Under the pieces are notes generated by a model. That model was given only the letters and a program-made list of their open reading frames with translations, was not told where the DNA came from and did not search any database. From Euryodendron excelsum (Eukaryota; Streptophyta; Magnoliopsida; Ericales; Pentaphylacaceae): a stretch of 64,000 nt of DNA. The stretch is taken from the NCBI GenBank assembly GCA_033060915.1, contig CM065390.1, forward strand, positions 24,026,001 to 24,090,000, given 5' to 3'. Below, in pieces: positions 1-11,600 of this stretch. Each line of letters begins with the position of its first letter. The stretch's first letter is position 1. The position numbers and the translations under genes were made by a program.

Positions 1-2386
1 CTTCATGTACCATCCATTATAAAATCTTTCAGTGTATAACATTTTACAGCAGAGCAAAGGGAACATCAGAGAAATTTATGAAACTCTTCTGAATAAATTA
101 AATCTACACAGCCTAGCAAAACAAATAGTACAAATACTACTATAGCAGTAGTAAATTAGTAATCTTTTTTCTTTTGGGATAAATAAGAAGAATAATCCCT
201 ACAAATAAATAAATCTAAGAGAAGGATAATAATTGAAATAACCATAATAACAATGACAATAAAATAAAATAACATGTAAAAACCAACCTTTGCAAAGGGA
301 ACAACCACGCAACCCATTGGTTGCAAAATGAGCAGAGCATGTTGGTGGATTTGGTCCTGCTTGTAATTCTCGTAGCTCCAACTCTTCATCATCCATTAGC
401 ATTGCAAATTGTTCGAGATCTTCTTGATATCTCAATCCTACCAAAGCAAGTTCACATTTTTCTTTGCATGGCAGCTTTTGCTTCTCAGTATTATTGCCTT
501 CCACCTTCAATCATAACAGTCAAGTCTATGTTATGAAAGCTGCTAAAATAAACTGCACAGATACAACTAGAACATATTTACCTTTCTTCTAATCGGAGGC
601 TTCCTCTTATTTTGCACCTTGGTTCCTTTTCCTAATCTTCTCTGTATATGAAATAGCAACTTACTGTTAGAAATCCTTCTTCAAGTAAATGTTACGATCA
701 AATAATCAGAGATGCTCAACAAACACACATTCTCAAATAGCTTCAGAGACAACAAAATAACATTTCAACAATACAATTTAGGAAATGTTGATCAAATGAC
801 TAACCATCACAGGTTGTCGTTTTCGTGATTTTTTCTCTTGAACAAGTGATTTCTGGGAAGCAGAAGTCGACATCATGAAAACAGCAGTAGATTGCCTCTC
901 ATTAAAATTAACACCAGTAGGAAAATCTCTGCCTTCCGGATTGATTGCCCTCCAAACTGTCATCAAACCTTTCCCAATACCATGTTTCTTAACTGGAGCA
1001 CTCTTTTTATGGCTGATTTGATTGTCCAAGAGGGTAGGCTTGGGAACCTGAAAAGGAAGCACATAATACCCTAATTTAGAGGAAACGTCTGCCAAATCAT
1101 TCCAAGATTCCGACTAGATATGTATTCCACTACCTTTCTCCTTTTTAGTGCTCTTTGGTTTTCATCACTTGCGTGATCATAATTTCTGGAAGCCTTATTT
1201 CCTTTCAGTGCTCTTTGGTTTTCTTGGCAAGCTCGATGAGAATTTTTGGACCCCAGTCGTCCTAAAAAGATAGAGATGATGGTTAACATTCCATGCTCCC
1301 TTAAAAAATGAACCAATATGCAGGACATGATTGTTCGTCTCATTTAAACAGTAAGGTGTGATAGTATTGAGTGTGAGGTTTATTAAATTCAACAAAATTA
1401 AAAAACACAGACAAATGTTCAGCTTCCATCTTGGAGCCGGGCTGCTTTAGGAGATTCGGAAACCAACGTCTAGTTGGCTTCCTCTTGTGTAAGATGGAAG
1501 AACACGTGAATCTGACGGACAATCTAAGTCATTTAATAATTTGTTTTCTTCAAAATGAGAAATCGAAAAGGAAAGAGAAACTACTCAATAGTAGCTTTCA
1601 AATTTCCAGTACCCGTTCTACATATTCACCTGCACCAACAAGTTACAAAGTAACACTACTGCTCTTTTCTCAAATTTCCTCCACTGGAACTAGGTACCAT
1701 TTAGATAAATACATATAGACGTAACATTTGTATTAGAAAAGGATCTATCAAAAAATATTTGTATTTATAAGTTGTTTCTTTGTCTTGTTTATCAAAAAAA
1801 TCAACTCAACACAAGCCTTTGTCCCAATTACTTGGTGTAGGCTACATGGATCCATTTCCTCCAACTGATTCCATTTGAAATCATGTCAAACAGAGAAAAA
1901 CAAATTCAGTATGATGTCCGCACCCATAATTAAAACATTACTCAAAACCGCGACCTCTGAAACAGCAAAGGCTGAGCAAACATCAAAATACTAAGAGACA
2001 CTACTTATTTCCCAGAACTATAACTTCATATCTCATACTCCTATGAATGAACTCCACTTGCCGAACAATTAACATCACAATCAAATTGAACAATAATTTA
2101 CCAAAATTCAGACATATCATCCAAAAATTTTCACTAATACTAACTAACAAGATTAAAGCATACCGTTTTTGCAATGACGAAAAACTTGTGGAGGAAGAGA
2201 ATCGAACTCCACACCGAGTGGAGGACCATCCTTCCGGAACACCTTCTTCAGAACGTAATCCGGACTCAGTAAAACATCCTGTAGACGAAGGCGATCACTC
2301 TTGAGCTCCTTCTTCTTTCCCTTCCTCTTACCAACCCCCCTGTTCTCGACAGTAACAGAGCCACGGTTCTTCCGTCGCCCCGACAT
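1..2386 (-). CDS. RLT3-like: RLT3-like homeobox-DDT family protein, 5' part (partial)
   Basis: Five exons can be joined in frame on the minus strand: 2386-2164, 1261-1134, 1047-805, 641-582 and 504-288, each with GT/AG borders, giving about 290 residues before the gene leaves the window. Exon 1 carries FRKDGPPLGVEFDSLP, a signature of the plant RINGLET/RLT proteins, near residues 52-67. Exon 3 has KKHGIGKGLMTVWRA. Exon 5 has a run of acidic residues followed by ELELRELQAGPNP and a Cys-containing CSAHFATNGLRGCSLCK segment. RLT proteins are nuclear partners of ISWI-type chromatin remodelers; in Arabidopsis they act with CHR11/CHR17. The DDT domain itself is not inside the window. The ATG at 2386 is chosen because it gives MSGRRKNRG and no upstream ATG is in frame. 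Exon 2 contains the repeated word ENQRALK. The family is likely; the RLT3 subtype is inferred from remembered motif similarity. Confidence 0.75.
1801..1887 (+). repeat. Dispersed short repeat in RLT3-like intron 1
   Basis: A stretch beginning CAACTCAACACAAGCCTTTG, with GGCTACATGGATCC and TCCTCCAACTGATTCCATTTG further on, recurs in diverged form at about 26250-26330. The wording resembles a short interspersed repeat common in plant introns, but I see neither tRNA-type boxes nor a target duplication, so the class is open. Confidence 0.5.
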
Positions 2387-2447
2387 CGTCAATCAACCGG
2401 CGACTATCAATGGGCCATCAATGGCGGCTTCGTCGATTATTGATATG

Positions 2448-2502
<55 letters not shown>

Positions 2503-3187
2503 TTATGGTTGTGACGTCGGTTGGGGTTCTGGGGGATGATGAAGAGAGAGATGACAGATAAGACTTCACTCACACTGGGTTGAGAAATGAGGGAGTGGAA
2601 GGATATAGAATGGTTTTATGGAGTAGGGTTTTGGGTTTTGGAGATGTATTTATTTTTATTTTTGCTCTCTTTGAAAATATCTCTCAAACCGGGATCAGAC
2701 AATTAATCTGTGAGGTTTGGTGACAACCGGCTCAGAACAACAAATGAGCCGGTTCAACTAGGTCACTCACACTATTTTTATTTTTATTTTCATTTCTTTA
2801 TTTTTCACTCAAATGAGCCGATTTATTTTTATTTCTTTATGCAGAATGTCGGATTACTGATTTTTAAGCATCTGTGTTTGAAAATATTTTATCTATGTCT
2901 AACTTTTTAATGTTAATTTAAGTATAAATTTTTCTTTGAATTGTTGATGCACCAATGTTGCAGTACGTGAATTCCGAATTCCAAGTGCCACTGCCAGCTG
3001 TAGTAAGTAAAAAACTAGAGTGAATCACGATACAAATTCCAATCCAACGGCTGAAAAACTACCACACCAATATAATTAACTTAAATATAATAATAATCAG
3101 AAACTGAAAAAACGAAAAGGAAAAAAGATCTATCGAGCTCCCACACACATACTCCCCCTCTCTATCTCGCCCTTTCTCTCTCTTCGA
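2387..3187. promoter_or_regulatory. Shared divergent promoter region (RLT3-like / AHL)
   Basis: These 801 bp separate the RLT3-like start codon (minus, 2386) from the AHL start codon (plus, 3188), so both promoters and both 5' leaders must lie here. The AHL side ends in a CT-rich leader (about 3140-3184, repeated CTCTCT words), typical of plant 5' UTRs. The RLT3 side holds a compound AT/AG microsatellite 60-110 bp before its ATG. No convincing TATA box was assigned to either gene. Confidence 0.5.
2448..2498. repeat. Compound (AT)n(AG)n microsatellite in RLT3-like leader
   Basis: About 11 AT units run directly into about 15 AG units, 62-112 bp upstream of the RLT3-like ATG. On the transcript strand this reads as a CT tract followed by an AT tract. 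It probably lies in the 5' UTR or core promoter and is likely to vary in length between individuals. Confidence 0.9.
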
Positions 3188-6100
3188 ATGGAACCGAATG
3201 AAAGTGGACTGAGCTGTTACTATCACCAACAGCAACACCACCACCAGCCACAGCCACAGCCACAGCCACAGCACCAGCAGAGCCCCACCGGTGCCGTCAC
3301 CACCACTTCACAGTCTTCACCCACCAATGGAATCCTACCGAACACCGAGAGAGCGCCTCACATGGTGTACCCTCACTCGGTTCCCTCGGCGGTCACGCCA
3401 CCGGTAGAGACCGTGCGAAGGAAGAGAGGGAGACCCAGGAAGTACGGGACGCCGGAGCAGGCGGCTGCTGCGAAGAGAGTGTCGTCGTCGTCGTCGTCGC
3501 CGGTGCCGATTTCTCAGCCCAAGAAGAAGGACCAGTCATTGGGGGGTGGTGCTGATGCTGCGTCGCTGTCTTCTTCTTCCTCCAGGAAAACCCAGTTGGC
3601 TGCTCTTGGTGGGTCTCTTTAAACGCTTAATTTTCTTCACTTAACTTTTCCTAACTACCTTAATTGTAAAAGGGTTTTAGTGTTTTTTTTTTCACAGTAC
3701 GCATTATGTGATGGATTTGGCGGAGGTCCGTAGAGGCTTTTAATATTAGCAAAAGAAATTGTTGAATTTTTGGTTCCATGTAATCGATGGGGATGCATTA
3801 TGTACGAACCTTTTGTTTGTTTGTGTTGCAATCTTTTGTAGTATGCTTTAGTACTTGATCTGAACTTGATTCCACGAGCATCTTCTGTACAAAACCCTTC
3901 AATTTGTTATGTTGCTTGTATGCCTAGTTTCTTAGATTGATGAGGTTATATGCCACTCTGTTTGCGTGTAACAGTTAGCCGGGTTTTGTCAATATGCAAG
4001 TCAATTACTTGGGTATTATTGGTGTGATATTTCCCAATGCATCTTCCAATTTTGGTTTTGTTGGCATAGTTTTATTGTACTTAAAACATATACCCGGCCA
4101 AATTAAGAACATTTTGTTACCCTTGGTGAATTTATTAATCCTTTTTCTGCTGGATGCCTTTAATTCAAGATGAAATATGGGCATATATTTTTGCATGTAT
4201 GATTGTGGAAGAGGCATTTCTTATGTTCATGAAGCCCGGCAATATTTTATGTTGCTGCCATGCTCAATGTCTTAAATTGAGGAGGGTTGTTGCTTAGGTA
4301 GGCATAGTCAATATGTTTCAGTGGAAACATTGGAATTTTAGTATTCAGCTAATATTTCATTTCGGTTCTTTGGGAAACAAAAATGTTTCGGTTGTTTCAA
4401 TGGAAACAAAGAGAAATTTTGTTCGTTGCCTTACGTAGAATATTCAGTCAGAATTCCTCCAACGGCTTAGACTTAGATATTTATAGGGCTCTAATCAACA
4501 GTTCAACCAAAGCATGCCCTGGCTCACGTGTCATGACGCAGTAGGTCCACTTGTCATGTTACATTATTAATCATGTGCCTGGCATGAAGTCACGTTAGTC
4601 GATGTGGACACCCCCGCATAAGGCTCTAATTAAAGGCAAAAAGTAATTATTTCAGTTGTCAAAGTAATTAAATAAAAATAGAAAAAATATATAATCTAAA
4701 ATCTAAGCTACATCACTCGTGCTCTAGTATCTATTCTCTTCCTCATTCTTGTTTTCAACCTGATTTTGCAATCATTGCATCATGAGTCATGACTAGGTTT
4801 ATGGTGTTTAGATTGACTAGGTCTGAGGTAAATATGATGGATAAGGTCAAAGCAAAAGAGCAAAAGTGAAGAAAGTGACACAAGAAGACGAAGAGAGAAC
4901 ATGAGGGGTCTGTGTACTGAGTGTGAAGATCATAATTAGAACAAATTGCTGCACTTCGGTTCTTTCTATATATATTTTATGTATTGACTTCAATGTTATT
5001 GTAACAATCTCCACAATAACTTGTAATACTCATTATGAAAATCCTCAAACATTCCCCCTACCTTATGCAAAGATATCACACGTGCACCTCAAAATAGACT
5101 GGAAAATTGCACTCCATTGATCCATATTTCACTTGAACAGTATCACTTCTTGGGCAATATTAGTAACTGTGTTGTTCCGGAGTACAATCTAGTAGGTTCC
5201 TTAACTGGAGTAGCTTGCAAAGACCATGTAACAGAGTCTCATGCATCTGCAATGACGTAACAACCAGTGCTACATATCACCAAGTTTCCTGCCACAAAAT
5301 GGCAACATCCTGGGAATGTGATTTAATACCACTACATTGCAGCATAAATTTGACTTGTTGTAGTGCTCTGTGTTACCTTAGTAAGATACATTGACAAGAA
5401 GAAAATCAAGAACAAAGAAAACAATGTGACGATGATAACGCTCTTCAAATGCTTTTCTAATGTTTCAATATTCATGAACCATGCTAAACTGTGTAGAATC
5501 CTCACCCTACAGTTGTACAATGTCCTTTTAGCTTTCAAAACCAACGAGGTTTTTCTGTAAGAAGCTCAAACCGCTAGTTGTTGATTAACTATTCGCAATA
5601 TTGATCTAAATTATCCACTATGATCTATTTTAGTGTTCTCACTTCAAATTTCTGCCCCTCGCTATTAAATTCTGCCATTCTTTCAAACCAATATGGATAT
5701 CTTATATCTCCATTGATGTCTCCGTATATTGAACCCTGGGAAGTGAAGGGATAGGTGGGCAGTAGCCTACTTAAATTCTTTCACTGCTTGTAGAAATAAA
5801 CATTTGTGGATAACTCTTTATAAATATGGTGTTATGATTAACTCTGCTAGTTTTTTATTCTTATAAGATGAAGAAGGCATATCTTCTACAGTTGCTTCTG
5901 TGAAGTGCTTCATGGTTCTAAACCTCTTTGTGCATCTGGTGGATTGAGAATAGCTTTCCATAACTTTATTTTTTTCCCTCTCTTCTTAAAGAAGTATTGC
6001 AGTTATATTTTCTAGTTTTGTTTATCATCCTTTACTTCATAATTTAGACAGTAAAACCTTTTGTTGTTTTACAGTAATGTCTAATTTCTTATCAGTCTCT

Positions 6101-8567
6101 GGTGGTTTGAGAGATACATATATGAATACTAACTTGGTGCTTTTACTTCTACCTGGTTGATGCAGGCAATGTGGGGCAAGGTTTTACACCACATATTATT
6201 TCTGTAGCTGCTGGAGAAGTATGCATGCCCATCTCTATATTTATCTCTATATTTATTACTATCACAAAAACGTGTCAGTTATGTAGAATTAGTTGTTATT
6301 GTCACCAAGCTTTCTCTTGTGCATCCTGATTGATGGTCCATATGGTTTTGCACCGTTGACCCAAAATTACATCTTAGTTATTGTTTCTTTTCATTTTTTT
6401 TGTTTCCTGTTTTTGCGTCATTTGTAAAATATGTTATATATATTAAGCAATTGTGAAATACAAGGACAATCGATTCAAACTTAAGCACTGCAGCTGCTTA
6501 CTGCTACTCTTTGCACATAAGTATCACAAAAAAATAAGAAAAAATAAAAGTCAGCTACTTTTTAGAATTTTGTTGATTGCATTATCTTTTAGAAGGTAAG
6601 TCTTACAGAATTATGGGGCACATTAGATTTTGAAGAATCTGGGAAGTGAGTTATGAATGAATTTTTTTCCAAGGAAACTAATCGGTTTATCCCTAAGAAG
6701 TTTTATGGGTTAATCTCCTTTTTCTTCATCTTCATTTTTGCCTTCCCTCTGATGATATCTTAGGTTGCACTGTTCAGCATATTTATGTGAAAACCAATGA
6801 TGACACTTTGCCTCACAACTCTTTTTATTCTGTAACAAGTTTTCAGGGCAAATCTTCTTCTGCTTCCTTCAATGTAATTTTCTCTTACATTTTGAACAAC
6901 AATTGTTGACTGAAATTTTTATTTGCAAGTTTGTGATGATACTTTTCTCCATACTTTCCTATATTTACAAGAGCATATACAGCTTGTAAATCCTTCAACT
7001 TCGAGCACAATAAAATTTTACTTTCTATTGGTTAGTTTAAGACGACCTAGACTTATATTAAATTTGGTTCTAATAAAAAGATTCAAGAGGTGATGTAGCA
7101 CGACACTAGGAAACTTGGATAGTGAAGCCTACAGCTTTCGTTTTGTGGTGGGTAATCTGGGTTTTGGGCATTGAAAGCTTGTATGTTTAGATTCTTTCGT
7201 TCTGTTGGGCACAACTTAAGATTATAAATAATAGATAGGTGATTACGACAAAAGTGAGTAGTGTTGTTACCTTGGAAGCACGGACACTCCGTTGGAGGAG
7301 CCGTACCCGTGTCAGACGCTTGTTGGACACCGACACGTGTGGGACACTCATCGGACGCGTGGGACACTCATCGGACGCGTGTCCGACACTCCATTCTACG
7401 TGTCCAATTATTTATTTATTTATTTTTATATCGGACACTCCAGAGACACAACTTGGACACGCATGTCCCGGTTTGGACACTTTAAGGACATACGGGACCT
7501 CAACTATAAATTTTGAAACTAATTATTAATTCGAAGAAGAATGAAAAAAAAAAAAAGAAAAGAAGAAAAACAAATATGTTATGATGATGGATAGTTGATT
7601 AAGTGTAATGACGTTTTAATATTTTTTGTTATTATTGTGTTTGTTTACTTTATATTTTTTATGGAATGTAATTAAGTAATTACGAATTTGTTGCCGATTA
7701 AGTAGTGAAATGTGTTCTTTTTTATTTTTAATTTGTGTAATCTTCTATATTTTTCTTTTTTTTTTGGTAAAATATTTATATATATAACATATAAAGAATA
7801 TAAAAATATAGTCTTTTGCCGTGTCCCTGCCGTGTTGTGTCTAGCATTTTTTGAAAATTGCCGTGTTGGTGTCGTGTCTGACACTTGTGTCCGACACGTA
7901 TCGTGTCCGACACTTGTGTCCATGTCCATGCTTCTTAGGTTGTTACTATAAAAGCATATGGTTGATAGTAATCAGTAAGTTCTGCAACTGTAGCTACTAG
8001 TTAGTTATTTTATGAGTATTCAATAACTGATAAACTGATAATATTTGAGTGTATGGAGTGAAGCAGGCTAGCAGCTTACCAGAAAGTTGAGAAGCACCCT
8101 TTGGCAGCTTCTCCATGAGTTGAGTAAGAGAAGCTGCTAGTTGAACTCACCAAATGCATTGGACACAACTTACAGGAAGCAAAAGCTAATAAGCAGCTTC
8201 CATAAGCTGTGCCTAGTGGGACTATAACTATAGGAGATGAAGAAAATTCGTAATTGTGAATAGAAAAGGGGTAAGCAGTGGTTTGGTTTTAGAAGTTTAA
8301 GGTTGCAGGAGTTTCAAAGTTTTGGTTGCTGAAATTTCTGTGTGGAAAGTATTTTAGGGTAGGGTTTTATATTAAATTAAATGTCAAACTTTAGGGGCCA
8401 GTGTTAGGGTTATAGTTGATTTGGGCTTGGTATGGCATAGTTTTGGCTGATAAACTAGCTGCTGTTGTGGCATATTGAACAGTAACAAATGAACATTAAA
8501 CTTTTTTTTTATTATTTGTTTCTTCTTCTTCTTCTTCTTCATGTTTTTTGTTTTGTTTTGGGTTTTT

Positions 8568-8612
<45 letters not shown>

Positions 8613-11600
8613 TTATGAATTGTAAAGACGATGGTGAATCCAAGAATTCCATCTAGAATTTATTATGAACCATCCTCAAGGTCAGATTGCCTCAAACATC
8701 AACTAATATTCAATTCTCTAAGACTCAACTCTTCATTGAATGGAACGAGTGTGTTGGCATTGACAGGTAGTTGAAATTTTCTTGCTATTAGGACTGGGAC
8801 CAACGTTACCTGAAAATTTGAAATGCAAATCATTCTTGTACAAGGACTGGGAATGGGAATGTGATACGCCACATGCTCTAAAATGTGGTACAAGGGGGGT
8901 AAGCTTGTATAGTTTAGGCTATTAGAGTTGGTTAAGGGACTTTTATATGTGAGATCAATTTTTTGTTAACAATTAGATATTCAATGCAATGACTAATTTG
9001 TTTCCATTTTTTTTTTTTTTTTGGGGCTAAAACTCCACTCTCTCTAGAATTTAATTCACCACATTTGATATTTTTCTTCTCCAAAGGAAAATGTTAAAGA
9101 AATAATTAGTAATTTTTTTTATTGCTTTGGATTGCTAAATTCACTGCTTTAGAACGAAAGGGTACCACGTGCCAGAATGCGTGTTCCAAATCATAAATGC
9201 TAGGATTCTTAGTGATTTATGATAACACTGACTAGGACCCCAAATTAGGAAATGTTGACGCTTTGGCTAGTAAGACTATTCTAGAACTACAAAAGACTAC
9301 GTATAAGGCCCAATAATGTTACTTGACCTATGGAAGAACAAAAGAAAAAGGGAAAAAAACTTGTAAGACACAACAATGGTGCCTGTAAATTTGAAAATTA
9401 TCAAAATTGTTTTTATTCGTTTAACCTAATAAAACATATATAGAAAGTATGCAGTTTTATAGTGACCTAGAGTAAACATTTCCTAATTTGGGCAAAAACA
9501 TAAGTTAAACTGCATCCTAAGTGGGCTTCACACGAAACTTCTAGTTTGCCTCTTTCCTTGTGATCATGTTTGTATTAAGAGTCTCGTAGTATAAACCTTT
9601 GTGGAGAAATTTTTTCCTTTTGATCGCTTAATAGAAGCTATGACCTAACATTGACATAAAATTATATTGCAGTAAGAAGAAATAATTCTTTTGCCTCCTT
9701 ACTAATGAAGCTCTTTTGTGGCTTTTGTTTTTTTATGAAGAAGTTTAGCAGTCCGAAATCTAAGAAAGATATGGGAATTAACTTCGGATAAAATAGCTTG
9801 AAATTGACAGTATATATTATTTTTTTTAGTTGGATCTTTTGCTATATTGAACTATTGAAGAAGTATAGAAAAAAATATAGAACACAACTACAACATGATA
9901 TGGACCCGTTGGTGCACCAATTTTCAAGATCTGACTGACATCATGACAAGATACTATTATATGTATACAAATAATAGCAAATTATTCATTTGCCACATTT
10001 ATATTTTGGCAAAGAAGTGGTAGCCAAAAGTCCTAATGTTCTTTTTCATAGAGTCCCAACCTAAGAAGCATGGATACTGACATGGGTACGGACATGAGAC
10101 ACGGCAATTTTAAAAAATAGAGGACACGAATACGGCAGAGACATGGCAAAAATATATTTCTTATATATTTTATTTGCTATGTATATGAATTTAACATTCA
10201 TAAATTACCAAACATGTGAAAAAAAAAATAATACTAATTCAACATTAAAAAAATATCAAATCCATAATTTAATCATCATTTAACATAAAATACAATGAAA
10301 ACATGTTTACAATTTTAACTTGCTATATGTTTTATGGGTATCTCAGTGATAGATACGTGTTGTTGGTGTGTCCATTAAAAATTAATAAATAAAAATTTAT
10401 GATACATCAATTGGCGTGTCCAGCATGGACACAGCACCCTCTTAGAAGTGTCCGAGTTTTCTAGGTCCCAACTCTATTCACAAACAAATTTAGGGATTCC
10501 AAAAATTAAAAAGGCCGGTTGAGATTGATAGGTATAATTTAACAATTAAAGTATAAAATATATAGAGAAAAATGATACGTAAAGAATCTAGAAAGAAATA
10601 AATCAAAGAAAGAAAAAGAATGAAAACAAAAATAAAGGTTAAGACTCGGGGTTTCAATGACCTCAAGCAACCCGCTGAAGTGGTCTCACTGCTGTCCTTT
10701 TCTTGTTATTCTTCCACTTCTCTGTTTTTCCTTCGCCTTTGCTGTAAACATGATTTGGTTGAAAAGGGAATTTTTTTTTTTTGGTTTTGGTGCGGGGGCT
10801 TCTCATTTTTTATTTCCTCTATTTTTACCTTTTTCAATAAATTCCAGCTTAGCAAGACAAAATTGGGTTAAAAAACTGAATATTTTTAGTCTTTGACTTG
10901 TTCTTTTGAATGCTCGTGAAGTTGTCTTATGTGGGTATTGAAGTGTGTTGAATGGATTGATATGATCTAGATATATCGCACTTCCCATTATTATTATGTC
11001 TTGTGATCTCTTGATGGGACTACATGGCATTTGTAGCCTGATAACGTGGTTAATGCTGCTCCATAGTCTTTACAATTTGTGAACATGAGGCCATGTTTGA
11101 TGTTCTGTTCATACTTCCCATTTTACCGCTATCCAACCTACTCTTATATTGGATGGTACTTTTTTTATTTGAGCTTTGTGGTAATGATAAATTTAACTAG
11201 TTTCTGCTGATATATAGACTGGTTTCTCTACTTCCTTTGTTGAATCTTATGATATATCAATATATTTCTTTCCTTCGTTGTTCTTCTTACTTGGTATGTT
11301 CTGATGCCTATTAGGAAATTTTTCCTGAAGCAGACTAGTTTCTTCTTGTTGTAAATGTGTCCTCCTAACGAAATATATGGATGCATTCGATAGGATGTGT
11401 ACCAGAAGATTATGTTGTTCATGCAACAAAGCAAGCGTGAAATCTGTATTCTGTCAGCATCTGGTTCCATCTCTAATCCATCTTTACGCCAGCCAGCTAC
11501 ATCGGGAGGCAACATTACCTATGAGGTAGATTTTTCTCAGTTATATTTTGGCAACAATTCAAATGGATACATCAACAACTTAGTGTAGCAAGAAAATGAG

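Noticed and set aside
2301..2561. Frame ending in repeated Ile-Tyr and Arg-Glu residues
   Set aside because: It is a translation of the AT/AG microsatellite opposite to the RLT3-like leader.
7239..7529. Overlapping plus-strand frames rich in Asp, Thr, His and Arg
   Set aside because: They arise from the repeated GGACAC/GTGTCC words of the hAT MITE read in three frames; no start context or homology.
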